From: JBBIMP01 sp037444305
Lineage (GTDB): Bacteria; Acidobacteriota; UBA6911
DNA: 64,000 bases
Direction of reading: 5' to 3'
NCBI GenBank assembly: GCA_037444305.1
Contig: JBBIMP010000021.1
Span: forward strand, 1-64,000
The notes beneath the pieces are model-generated. The model was given only the letters and a program-made list of their open reading frames with translations. It was not told the DNA's origin and searched no databases. Below are positions 33,648 through 42,626 of this stretch, in pieces (within the stretch, counting starts at the first letter, position 1; each line of letters starts with the position of its first letter). A program made the translations under genes and the position numbers.

Positions 33648-35990
33648 ATGAGACGAGCATTCCCCGGCTCCCCGCCCCCGGCAGCAGTATCCATCCTTGC
33701 GTTTCTCGTAATCCTCCTGCCGGCGTGGCTTGGGTTTCGACACGCGCAGCCGCCCGAACCGCTACCCGCCTCCAGCCCGGCAGATATCTTCTCTTCCGAC
33801 CGGGCCATGGCTCACATCCGCCGAATCGCCGAGCGTCCTCACCCCACCGGATCCGGGGAAATCACGGCAGTTCGCGGCTACATCACGGGCGTGCTCCAGG
33901 GCCTGGGCCTGCAGCCGGAAATTCAAACCGCCACCGCGCTCCGTGCCCCTGCCGGGCGGGGCCATCTGGCTGTGGGCGCAACGGTTCACAACATCGTGGG
34001 CCGGCTGAAAGGGCGGAGCGACAAGCATCCCGTGCTGATGCTGACCCACTACGACTCTGTGCCCACGGGGCCGGGCGCGGGCGATGCGGCCTCGGCGGTC
34101 GCCGCGCTCCTAGAAACCGCCCGTGCCCTGAAGGCCGGTCCGGCGCTCCGCAATGATCTGATCTTCCTTGTTACCGACGGGGAGGAACTGGGCCTGCTGG
34201 GCGCCCGGGCATTTCACGACGAACATCCGTGGGGGAAAACCGCTGCGGTGGTCTTGAACTTCGAGGCCCGCGGCACGTGCGGCCCGTCGTTGATGTTCGA
34301 GACGGGGAAAGGCAATGCCGCGGTGATCCGCGCCTTCCTGAAGGCCGCTCCCAACCCGGTCACCTCCTCGGTGATGTATGACTTTTACCAGAGGCTTCCC
34401 AACGACACGGATTTTTCGATTTTCCGGCGGGAGGGTTTTCCCGGGCTCAACTTTGCCTTCACGGGCTGCTGGGAGCACTACCACACGCAGGAGGACCGCA
34501 TCTCGAACGTCGATCCGCGCAGCCTCCAGCATCAGGGGGAGTATGCGCTCAGCCTTGCGCGGCATTTCGGGAACTCCGCCGGACCCTTCTCCGCCGGCCA
34601 CGACCGCGTCTTCTTCAGCCTGCCCGGGGGCGCCATCCATTATGCCGACCGCTGGGTTCCTCCCATTGCGCTCTTTTGCCTGCTGGCCTGGAGCGCACTC
34701 CTGTGGCTCGGCTGGCGGCGAGATCGTCTCCATCCCGGGTGGGTTCTCGCGGGGCTGGCCGTGTGGCTGGCGGGAGCCGCGGCCGCAGCCGCCCTCCCGC
34801 ACTTCGCCTGGCAAGCCCTGAAATCGACCTCCCTGGCAAACATGCTGCCTTACGGCATGGCCTACAACAGCCGGATATATGCCGCAGGGTTCGCGCTGAT
34901 TTCCCTCGCGGTGCTCCTCGTCGTCCAGATCTTCATCCGCAGGAAGGCGGGCAGCGAAGGCATGGCCATGGGCGCACTCTCCTGGCTGCTGCTTCTGACG
35001 CTCCTGAGCAGCTTCCTTCTGCCGGGCGGCAGCTATGCGTTCGCCTGGCCGATGCTTGCAGGGCTTGCAGCCCTGGGATTCGCCCTGTTCTGCAAGTACC
35101 CGCTCCCGCCCCTGGCGAGTTGCCTCACCTGGGCCTTGCCTGCCGCAACTGCGGGACTTCTCCTGTCGCCTGTCATTCACATTCTGAATTTCACTCTGGC
35201 CACAGGCGGGGTGATTCCGACCGCTGTGCTCGTCTCGGCCTGGGCCGCGGCATTAGCGCCCGTCATCCACATCGCTTTCGTCGGCAGGCAGTGGCCGGCG
35301 CCGGCGGCTTCGGCCTCGGCGGCTCTGGCATTGCTCCTCGCAGGCGCCTCCGCCAGCGGCTACGACGCGCGCCGGCCGCAGGCGGACAGCCTGTTCTATG
35401 TCCTCGATACGGCCTCAGGCCGGGCACATTGGGTATCCCTCGACCAGGAACCGGACGAATGGACCTCAGGGTTCCTCGGCGCACACTTCGAAAAAACCAA
35501 CCTTCGCGAATACCTTCCCTTCGAGGCGCCGGTGCTGCGTTCGGAGGCTCCGGCACTGCATGTCGAACCTGCCGCGACCGCTGTCCTCGAAGACAAGACC
35601 AGCGGCAGCCTGCGCATCGTCTGTCTGCAGATCGCCGCGCCGCGACGGCCCCGAGCTTTGCTGGTGCGCGCTGCGAGCGGCTCCCTGCTGGCCGCATCGG
35701 CGGAGGGCAAGATAGTGGAACTTCCGGCGGGAGCCGGGGAAGACAAAACCTGGAGCCTGTACTTCGTCGGCGTGCCGGAACACGGCCTGCTTCTGGACCT
35801 GGCCGTGCCGGCCGGCCGGCCCACGGTCCTGGAGATCGTGGAGCAGTTCGACGGATTGCCGGCTTTTTCCGGCGTCCCTGCTGCGCGGAGACCGGCCGGA
35901 TTGATGCCCTCGCCGGCGGCGATCATGGACTCCTCCACGTTGGTGCGCAGCACTTTTGCCCTGCCGGAGCCCGGGCCGAGCCTCAACTGA
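33648..35990 (+). CDS. M28-family metallopeptidase with multispanning membrane domain
   Basis: 780 residues. A signal anchor (about 13-33) precedes a periplasmic M28 aminopeptidase domain (about 50-320) with co-catalytic zinc motifs: LMLTHYDSVPTGPGAGDAAS (His and bridging Asp), LVTDGEELGLLGARAF (Glu-Glu), LNFEARGTCGP (Asp/Glu position) and WEHYHTQEDR (last His). About eight transmembrane segments follow (330-560), then a soluble beta-rich C-terminal domain. This is the architecture of eukaryotic ER/vacuolar Fxna/Pff1-type peptidases and of a bacterial M28 group. Substrate unknown. AAAGGA lies upstream of the ATG. Confidence 0.9.
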   Translation: MRRAFPGSPPPAAVSILAFLVILLPAWLGFRHAQPPEPLPASSPADIFSSDRAMAHIRRIAERPHPTGSGEITAVRGYITGVLQGLGLQPEIQTATALRAPAGRGHLAVGATVHNIVGRLKGRSDKHPVLMLTHYDSVPTGPGAGDAASAVAALLETARALKAGPALRNDLIFLVTDGEELGLLGARAFHDEHPWGKTAAVVLNFEARGTCGPSLMFETGKGNAAVIRAFLKAAPNPVTSSVMYDFYQRLPNDTDFSIFRREGFPGLNFAFTGCWEHYHTQEDRISNVDPRSLQHQGEYALSLARHFGNSAGPFSAGHDRVFFSLPGGAIHYADRWVPPIALFCLLAWSALLWLGWRRDRLHPGWVLAGLAVWLAGAAAAAALPHFAWQALKSTSLANMLPYGMAYNSRIYAAGFALISLAVLLVVQIFIRRKAGSEGMAMGALSWLLLLTLLSSFLLPGGSYAFAWPMLAGLAALGFALFCKYPLPPLASCLTWALPAATAGLLLSPVIHILNFTLATGGVIPTAVLVSAWAAALAPVIHIAFVGRQWPAPAASASAALALLLAGASASGYDARRPQADSLFYVLDTASGRAHWVSLDQEPDEWTSGFLGAHFEKTNLREYLPFEAPVLRSEAPALHVEPAATAVLEDKTSGSLRIVCLQIAAPRRPRALLVRAASGSLLAASAEGKIVELPAGAGEDKTWSLYFVGVPEHGLLLDLAVPAGRPTVLEIVEQFDGLPAFSGVPAARRPAGLMPSPAAIMDSSTLVRSTFALPEPGPSLN

Positions 35991-36073
35991 GGGCCGGGAG
36001 AAGACATTGTCAATATGTCCCATCCTTCAAATTCTGCGATGTTCCGCACCGAACCCCTGCTAAAATTCGGCCC

Positions 36074-37864
36074 ATGAAGCTGTCCCCTGGCAAATTCGAC
36101 GACCCGGAAACACCCGGTGGAACCCCGAACGACGCCGGGGAGGTTGAGGTGCCGGCAGCAGCCGACAACGGACTGCCGGACCGATACCTCATCAGGGAGA
36201 AGGACAAGGTCCGGTTCCTCAAGTGCCCGGAGGCGCCGACGCTCTCCGTCAGGGTGGAACGGGGATACACGGTCACGGCGGCCGCAGCGCGCAAGGCGCA
36301 ACCCGGGTCCATTTTCCTGGACGGCGCGGCAACCACCGAGCCTTTCCTGGACGTGGAAAAGCAGGTATTCAACCTGGACCATCACGAGGGCTGCGTCCGC
36401 TTCTTCACCCTGTCCACCTGCGAGCAGGCCATGGTGCTCGTCCGGAAGGGCATCAACTTGCGGGACCGGGACTGGGTGGTCTACAGCAACGAACCGGACC
36501 TCGACACGGTCTTCGCCATCTGGGTGCTGCTCAACCACATCCGCCTCAACGACGAGGATTCCGAGATCCGGACGAAGGTCATGCCGCTCATCCGGCTGCA
36601 GGGCGCCATCGACGCGCAAGGCCTGGACATGATGGAGCTCTGCGGGTTTCCAGAGGACATGCGGAGGTACAACTTCGATCTGCTCGAAGACCTGCGCCGG
36701 CGGGAGTTGCTGCTCAAGAAGGAGGGCCGCTGGCAGGAGATAGATTTCCTCGAATACACGGCCGATATCCTCCGGATCATCGACTCGCTGATCTACTCCA
36801 CCGAGCATTTCGAAGGGGAGGTAAAGGCGGAGGAACTGGCCCGCGCCGAAATCGGCGAGCGCTGGCTCGCGATCGCCGTCGCCTCGGAGACGGGGATTTA
36901 CCGCGTCGAGCAGCACCTCCGGAGGCTTCACGGCGACCGCCTGGGGCTGATTGTCCTGCAAAAGGATCCCGGAACGTACACGATCCGGCGCGCGGATCCT
37001 TCGCTCCCGGTCCCGCTGGAACGTGTCTACCACAGGCTGAATCTGATGGATCCTGCCGGCGGCGGGCTCCGGTCAGGCAACCGGTGGGGCGGTTCGGATG
37101 AGATCGGGGGCTCGCCGCGTTCCATGGGAACGCGGCTGAATCCGCAGGAGATCGTCGACATCTGCGCCCAGGCTTACCACAAGCCAGGCGGCTGGCGGGC
37201 GAAAAGGGCGTACCTACGGGCATTCCTGGCCGGCGGAGTGATCCTACCGGCCGGCATCGCCGCGCTGTTTGTCGGTGGACTGCCCGAAGGGGACCTTCTG
37301 GCGACTCTCGGCGGTTTTCTGGACCGCCGGCTGGAATTCGCGCTCATCCTTGCCGCAGCCACCCTGAGCCTCCTCCTGATTGCAGCGCGCCACGGTCCCC
37401 GGCTGTACGGCTTGCGTCTCCCTTCCGGATTCGACTGGCTGATACTGCTGCCGCCGGCGCTGGTCGCTGCAGTTGTGGGCGGCGCCCGCTTCCCGGCAGC
37501 ACTCCAGCCCGGCCAGACTGCGCTCGGGCGGGAGCCATGGCTGGAAATCGTCACGGCGCTTCTCTTCGCCGCATCCGCGGAGGGGCTCTTCCGCGGACTG
37601 GTGCACGGAATCCTCTTCCGCAGCCTGCGGATTCCCAGAAAGCGCAGCGCCTGGGCCATCTCGCGGCCGGTGATGATCTCCAGCCTCCTCTACACCTTCT
37701 GGGCCTGCCTGCCGTTCATGGGCCCGGGATGGAGCATGGCAGCGGTCCCAGCCGGGGTCCTGCTCATCGGGATTTGCTGCGGCATGGCCCGGGAAAAGTC
37801 GGAAAGCCTCCTGCCGCCCCTGCTCATTCACTGGGCGGCCCTGTTCATTCCCGCCGCCTTCTGA
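36074..37864 (+). CDS. Fusion of a DHH-phosphoesterase-like domain with a CPBP-like membrane domain
   Basis: 596 residues from the ATG at 36074. The N-terminal half (about 60-300) has a DHH-superfamily look: FLDGAATTEPFLDVEKQVF, then NLDHHEG with the DHH triad at residues 102-104, and SNEPDLDTVFAIWVLLNHIRL with a second acidic cluster. The C-terminal part (about 380-596) has six hydrophobic helices. One holds AEGLFRGLVHGILF, close to the EExxxR motif of CPBP/Rce1-type intramembrane proteases but with Ala for the first Glu; a final LLIHWAALF supplies a His. I know of no standard family with this fusion. Whether either half is catalytic is unclear. Upstream of and parallel to trkA-trkH. Confidence 0.75.
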   Translation: MKLSPGKFDDPETPGGTPNDAGEVEVPAAADNGLPDRYLIREKDKVRFLKCPEAPTLSVRVERGYTVTAAAARKAQPGSIFLDGAATTEPFLDVEKQVFNLDHHEGCVRFFTLSTCEQAMVLVRKGINLRDRDWVVYSNEPDLDTVFAIWVLLNHIRLNDEDSEIRTKVMPLIRLQGAIDAQGLDMMELCGFPEDMRRYNFDLLEDLRRRELLLKKEGRWQEIDFLEYTADILRIIDSLIYSTEHFEGEVKAEELARAEIGERWLAIAVASETGIYRVEQHLRRLHGDRLGLIVLQKDPGTYTIRRADPSLPVPLERVYHRLNLMDPAGGGLRSGNRWGGSDEIGGSPRSMGTRLNPQEIVDICAQAYHKPGGWRAKRAYLRAFLAGGVILPAGIAALFVGGLPEGDLLATLGGFLDRRLEFALILAAATLSLLLIAARHGPRLYGLRLPSGFDWLILLPPALVAAVVGGARFPAALQPGQTALGREPWLEIVTALLFAASAEGLFRGLVHGILFRSLRIPRKRSAWAISRPVMISSLLYTFWACLPFMGPGWSMAAVPAGVLLIGICCGMAREKSESLLPPLLIHWAALFIPAAF

Positions 37865-38055
37865 ATCGTGAACACGCGTGCCCGCGACAGGGACGGGCCC
37901 CGCATGCCGGCGGAAGAAAAACGCCCCGGGCGGCAAATTTCCGTTTGAATTGCCGGCCCGAGAGTTGGATTATGCTCCACTGAATACGTAGGATCTTCGC
38001 CGCCGCTGTGCGGCGGGAAGGTGCGGCCAATGACATTCGACGCGAGTTCACAGCC

Positions 38056-39432
38056 ATGCGCATCCTGATTGCCGGCGGCGGGCAGGTCGCCGCACTCGTT
38101 GCCGCTCGCCTCATACGCGAAGGGAACGAAATCGTCATTGTCGAGGAAAACGCGGAGCGCTGCGCCGAACTCGAAAAGTTTCTCGACGCAAAGATCGTCA
38201 AGGGAAATGCCGCCAGCATCGGCACCCTTCACCGGGCCGGGCTCAAGAAGGCGGATATGCTGATCGCCGCCACCAGCGTCGACCAGGTAAACGTGCTGGC
38301 CTGCATGATCGCGCAGGTGGAGGCGGACGTGAAGGTGAAGGTCGCGCGCATCCGCACCCACGAGATCGCAAACTGGAAGAGCGTGACCGAGAAGGCCGGC
38401 ATCCGGATCGACCACATCATTCACCCCGAAACAGACGTCTCCCAGCGCATCATGCGGGTTCTGCGCGCGCCGGGAATTTCCGAGATCATAGATTTTGCCG
38501 AAGGCCAGGTGAAGCTTTTCGGGACGAACCTCGATCCAGGCAACAAGCTCTGCGGCAAGACGCTCATCGACATCGGGCGGTCGGGCATGCCCCGAAACAC
38601 TCGCATGGTCATGATTTTCCGGGGGCAGCAGGTGCTGATCCCCAAGGGAAACGACAAGCTTCAGGAAGGAGACCACGCCTACGTAGTGACTACGGCACCC
38701 GAACTGGAAGCGGCCTTCCGCTTCATGGGAGTCGAAACCCAGCGGGCGCTGGAACGGGTTTTCATCCTGGGAGGCAAGCAGATCGGGATCCAGGTGGCGG
38801 AGGAACTGGAGGCCCTGGGCGTGTCCGTGAAGCTGTTCGAAACCGACGGCGAACGGTGCGAAAAAATCGCGCAGATCCTGAAAAAGACTACGGTGATCCA
38901 CGCCGACGGGACCGACGAAGCCATCCTGCGCGAGGAGAACACCGAGAATGTCAACGCCTTTCTCGCCCTCACGGGTCACGACGAGGACAACATCATCGCC
39001 TCGCTGCTGGCGCGAAAGCTGGGGGCCAAAAAGATCGTAGCCCTGATCAACCGTCTGAATTATCTCCCGATGGTTCAGACACTGGGCATCAACACGACCG
39101 TCAGTCCGCGGCTCGCGGCGGTGGATCGCATTCTTCAGTTCGTGCGCAAAGGGAGGGTGATCTCGGTCACCACCTTCCGGGAGGAGGAGTCGGAAGCCAT
39201 CGAACTGATGGCGGAGAAGGGCTCCAAGTACGTCGGCAAGAAACTGCGGGATCTCAAATTCCCTGCCGGGACGACCGTCGGCGCCATCGCCCGACCCACC
39301 GGCGAGGTTCTCGTCCCCAAGGGGGACGAATCGATCGAAGCGGGAGACCGGGTGATTTTCTTCGCCCTCGAAAGCGTCGTGCGCAGGCTGGAATCGGTTT
39401 TCCTTTCCCAGACCCAGGGTGAATCGACGTGA
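38056..39432 (+). CDS. trkA: Trk system potassium uptake regulator TrkA
   Basis: 458 residues, full length. Two tandem RCK units: the first Rossmann fold MRILIAGGGQVAALVAARL (residues 1-19) with its C-terminal half ending near residue 220, and the second VFILGGKQIGIQVAEEL (about 238-254), each followed by a TrkA_C domain (KLFGTNLDPGNKLCGKTL; GSKYVGKKLRDLKFPAGT). It binds NAD(H) and nucleotides and gates TrkH at the inner face of the membrane. The stop overlaps the trkH start (GTGA), so translation is coupled. The ATG at 38056 matches the normal N-terminus; the upstream ribosome-binding site is weak. Confidence 0.95.
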   Translation: MRILIAGGGQVAALVAARLIREGNEIVIVEENAERCAELEKFLDAKIVKGNAASIGTLHRAGLKKADMLIAATSVDQVNVLACMIAQVEADVKVKVARIRTHEIANWKSVTEKAGIRIDHIIHPETDVSQRIMRVLRAPGISEIIDFAEGQVKLFGTNLDPGNKLCGKTLIDIGRSGMPRNTRMVMIFRGQQVLIPKGNDKLQEGDHAYVVTTAPELEAAFRFMGVETQRALERVFILGGKQIGIQVAEELEALGVSVKLFETDGERCEKIAQILKKTTVIHADGTDEAILREENTENVNAFLALTGHDEDNIIASLLARKLGAKKIVALINRLNYLPMVQTLGINTTVSPRLAAVDRILQFVRKGRVISVTTFREEESEAIELMAEKGSKYVGKKLRDLKFPAGTTVGAIARPTGEVLVPKGDESIEAGDRVIFFALESVVRRLESVFLSQTQGEST

Positions 39433-40877
39433 TCCGCGTCGCTTCCCTGTTTCACATTTTGGGGTATTTCCTGCTGGCCCTGGGCGCGCTCATGCTCTGC
39501 CTGCTCGTCGTCGCCCACTGGCTCGAAAATGACCCGGCGCTGTTCGGCATTGCCTCCCTGGTGACTGCGGCGGTGGGCGCACTCATGCTCTTCGTTTTCC
39601 CCCAACCCGAGCACGACCTGAACCACCGCGAAGGCCTGCTTCTCGTGGCGCTGATCTGGACCGGAATGTCCCTCCTCGGGGCCATTCCATTCTATCTCTC
39701 CCCTCACTTCGGCAGCTTCGCGGATGCGTTTTTCGAAACGGTTTCCGGCTTCACCACCACCGGTGCCACGGTGCTGGCGAACGTGGAAGTCCTCTCGCAC
39801 GAACTGCAGCTCTGGCGCTGTTTCACCCACTGGCTGGGCGGGATGGGCATCGTACTGCTCGGCATCGCCGTGCTGCCCCTACTGGGCGTCGGCGGCATGG
39901 CGCTCTACCGCGCGGAGTTCTCCGGGGCGAAATCCGAGAAGCTGAAGCCCAGGATCACGGAAACCGCCCTGGCATTGTGGAAGATCTACGTCGCCCTGAC
40001 CGTGGCCGAATACGCGGCGCTCAGGTTTGCGGGAATGAGCGCGTTCGAGGCATTGTGCCACACCTTCTCGACGCTCGGCACCGGCGGCTTCTCCTCGCGC
40101 ACCGCCAGCATCGCCGCCTTCAACAGCCCGCTGATCGAATCCATCATCATCGTATTCATGATGCTCGCCGGCATAAACTTCACGCTCCATTACAGGCTCT
40201 GGGTGCAGCGGCGGCCAAGCCAGTTTTTCGCCGACGTGGAGATGAGGTTTTATTTCACGGTCATGGCGGCGGCGACTCTGGTCATCGCCGGGAGCCTGGT
40301 GCTGCAGAATGGCTATTCCCTCTCACTGGCCCTGCGCCGGTCCCTCTTCCAGGTGTCATCGATCCTCACCACCACCGGATTCGTGACGGACAACTTCGAG
40401 CTGTGGCTTCCCCTGCCGCAGTTGATCCTGCTTGCGCTGATGTTTGTCGGGGGCTGCACGGGCTCAACGGCCGGCGGCCTGAAATCCTCAAGGATTCTGC
40501 TGCTTTTCAAACTCGTGGGGAGGGAGTTCAAGCGCCTCGTGGAGCGGCGCGGCGTGTTCGCCATCCGGATGGGCGGCGAAGTAATCCCGGAAACGGCTAT
40601 CCAGGGATTGCTGAACATGGTCTACCTGACCTTCGTCGTCTTTTTCACCGCCTGCCTGCTTCTTGCCGCCACGGGAGTGGACGTGCTCACCTGCATCGCC
40701 GCGGTCACCGCCACGATGTTCAACATCGGCCCCGGGCTGGGAGACGTGGGACCGGTGGAGCACTACGGCCACCTCTCGGCTGTGGCCAAGTGGGTGCTGA
40801 GCATCTGCATGCTGGCGGGAAGGCTCGAATTCTACACGGTCCTGGTTCTGCTCACGCCGGCCTTCTGGCGCAAATAG
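39429..40877 (+). CDS. trkH: Trk potassium uptake channel TrkH
   Basis: 482 residues starting at the GTG that overlaps trkA. Four pore-loop repeats typical of TrkH/KtrB are visible: TVSGFTTTGATV, TFSTLGTGGFSSRTAS, SSILTTTGFVTDN and TATMFNIGPGLGDVGP, each preceded and followed by membrane helices. The Gly in each loop forms the K+ selectivity filter. Between loops three and four, GGCTGSTAGGLKSSRILLL is the characteristic conserved segment. With TrkA it makes a complete Trk-type K+ uptake system in one operon. Confidence 0.96.
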   Translation: MIRVASLFHILGYFLLALGALMLCLLVVAHWLENDPALFGIASLVTAAVGALMLFVFPQPEHDLNHREGLLLVALIWTGMSLLGAIPFYLSPHFGSFADAFFETVSGFTTTGATVLANVEVLSHELQLWRCFTHWLGGMGIVLLGIAVLPLLGVGGMALYRAEFSGAKSEKLKPRITETALALWKIYVALTVAEYAALRFAGMSAFEALCHTFSTLGTGGFSSRTASIAAFNSPLIESIIIVFMMLAGINFTLHYRLWVQRRPSQFFADVEMRFYFTVMAAATLVIAGSLVLQNGYSLSLALRRSLFQVSSILTTTGFVTDNFELWLPLPQLILLALMFVGGCTGSTAGGLKSSRILLLFKLVGREFKRLVERRGVFAIRMGGEVIPETAIQGLLNMVYLTFVVFFTACLLLAATGVDVLTCIAAVTATMFNIGPGLGDVGPVEHYGHLSAVAKWVLSICMLAGRLEFYTVLVLLTPAFWRK

Positions 40878-41011
40878 TGAGAATTCGGATTATTCCGCAA
40901 CCATCGGGGCGAAAGCGCATCGGGGAAATCGGCCCAGCTTCTCTGGTTCGCGAATAGGCCCCGAAGTCCAATGAGGAGGTATTGCGGCGGACCGGTGGGC
41001 GCTTGCCAATG

Positions 41012-41410
41012 TCAGTCGTCCTCGGCTTCCTTGCTGAAATAATCCAGCCATTGCTCAGCGGTCAATTCCTCCAGTTTGCGGTTGTACTCTGCTTGGACGT
41101 CGGGCCCCCGCGACTTGGTTTTCATCAGGTTGAAAAGATGGTCCGCGAGAACCGAGCCCATTGCATGAATGGCATCGTGGCGGTTCAATCCCTCCTCCAG
41201 CAGGCGCGCCAGGGTCTTTTGCGCTGGAAGCTCTTCACCAAGGGCAACTTGGCTCTCCACTATGCAGTGGATAACCGCGTGCAAATTTGCGTTTGGCAGC
41301 TTAAGGCGTCTCCTGCGATGGTACTGCCTGATGAGGTGGATGCGCCTGTCCTCATCGAGATCCATCCACTCCTTTGGATCTACGGAACGGTCGGGATCGT
41401 AATATTTCAT
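41012..41410 (-). CDS. DUF1841-like protein of unknown function
   Basis: 132 residues from the ATG at 41410. The sequence MKYYDPDRSVDPKEWMDLDEDRRIHLI, then YHRR, NANLHAVIHCIVESQVALGE and RHDAIHAMGSVLADHLF, has the helical, His-rich look of DUF1841/DUF2249-neighbour proteins in which paired His and Glu residues (HxxxHxxxE-like) suggest metal binding. The longer frame to 41539 overlaps non-coding sequence. It stands alone, convergent with trkH. Family assignment is tentative. Confidence 0.65.
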   Translation of the reverse strand: MKYYDPDRSVDPKEWMDLDEDRRIHLIRQYHRRRRLKLPNANLHAVIHCIVESQVALGEELPAQKTLARLLEEGLNRHDAIHAMGSVLADHLFNLMKTKSRGPDVQAEYNRKLEELTAEQWLDYFSKEAEDD

Positions 41411-41597
41411 AACAGCGGTTTCGTCACCGAGAATTTTGGGGTTGCCTATTCCGGCAAAGGGGGTCAACGGTCGTCGTGAACTCGCCGGCATGCAGGATCG
41501 GACCCGCGGCACCAGAATACAGCGTTCTGTTTGCCGCACAAACCCAAAATCATGGCGCCATTACGAATGTGATCTCGAATGGAATATAATCTCCCGA

Positions 41598-42395
41598 ATG
41601 GACAACAACGTAGCGACCTACACCTGTTACCGCACACCCGAGCCCATCCGCATCGACGGCCGGCTCGACAAGCCGCAATGGCGCATAGCGCCAAAGTCGT
41701 CCCCTTTCATCGACATCGTCACCGGCAAACCGGCCTGGTTCGACACCCGGGTGGCCCTGCTCTGGGACGACGACTTCCTCTACTTCGGATTCACGGCTGA
41801 AGAAACCGACGTCTGGGCCACACTGACCGAGCGCGACTCGAAGATATGGGAGGACAACGATCTCGAGATCTTCATCGCCGGCCGAGACGCCTACTACGAA
41901 TTCGAAATCAACGCCCTGAATACGATCTACGAGGTCTTCTGGATCTGGAAGGACATGTACTATCCGGGAAGCCCGTACAACGTTCCCGAGTGGGACCCGT
42001 CCGCGCGCAGAACGATGACGCTCGCTGGTGTCGGGGGGCACGTACACCCGCGGGGCGAGCGCTGGGGCTTCCTCGACTGGGATTTTCCCGGGCTCGTCCA
42101 CGCCGTGCACGTAGACGGCACACTGAACCGGCACGACGACCTGGACCGGGGCTGGACGGCCGAGATAGCGCTTCCGTGGCGGGGGCTGAAGTGGCTCGCC
42201 GACGGGAGGCCGCTGCCGCCCCGGGAGGGCAACGTGTGGCGGATCGACTGCTCGCGCTTCCAGCAGATAGGCGCCAAGGGCGAACGCCTCGATCCAGGCG
42301 CCGGCTGGACCTGGAACCGGCACGGCCACTACGATTCCCACATCCCCGAGACGTTCACCTGCGTGCAATTCTCCACCCGCGCCATCGCACTCTGA
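41598..42395 (+). CDS. Carbohydrate-binding family 9-like protein
   Basis: 265 residues. The fold signature is clear: YRTPEPIRIDGRLDKPQWRIA, then TRVALLWDDDFLYFGFTAEETDVWATLTERDSKIWEDNDLEIFI and YYEFEINALNTIYEV, the CBM9-like/DOMON-type beta-sandwich found in xylanases and as stand-alone proteins. A late PWRGLKWLA and WRIDCSRFQQ also fit. No signal peptide is visible at this ATG, so it may be cytoplasmic or exported by another route. No glycoside hydrolase is adjacent. Role unknown; carbohydrate binding is by family only. Confidence 0.8.
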   Translation: MDNNVATYTCYRTPEPIRIDGRLDKPQWRIAPKSSPFIDIVTGKPAWFDTRVALLWDDDFLYFGFTAEETDVWATLTERDSKIWEDNDLEIFIAGRDAYYEFEINALNTIYEVFWIWKDMYYPGSPYNVPEWDPSARRTMTLAGVGGHVHPRGERWGFLDWDFPGLVHAVHVDGTLNRHDDLDRGWTAEIALPWRGLKWLADGRPLPPREGNVWRIDCSRFQQIGAKGERLDPGAGWTWNRHGHYDSHIPETFTCVQFSTRAIAL

Positions 42396-42404
42396 TCAGA
42401 AGAT

Positions 42405-42489
42405 GGAGACAGGCTGCCCTGTCCCCTTTGGGGATCGTTTTGTCATTCTTCCACGGCTTCTTACAATGGGGACACGGTAGCCTGTCCCC
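42405..42489. repeat. Palindromic REP-like element, copy B
   Basis: Left arm 42405-42426 and right arm 42468-42489 pair at 19 of 22 positions around a 41-base middle. The right arm contains GACACGGTAGCCTGTCC, identical to the core of the hairpin at 33552. It lies in the 231-base gap between the CBM9-like gene and the thiolase; the rest of that gap, down to the thiolase start, shows no gene. Confidence 0.85.
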
Positions 42490-42626
42490 ATCCCGTTGGT
42501 CGAGCGGAATTGGTTTGCAGGAGGAATGATTGTGTGCTAATTCATCAGGTTGTCCGGCGGGATGCGCAGGCATCATATCCAAGATCCTCCTGCTGGATCA
42601 TCTGAACCCAACCCGGAAGAAATCGC

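Noticed and set aside
34676..36073. Long plus-strand frame that would extend the DHH-CPBP protein upstream by 466 codons
   Set aside because: This part overlaps the M28 peptidase in another frame and is Arg/Pro/Gly-rich; protein-like sequence starts at the ATG at 36074.
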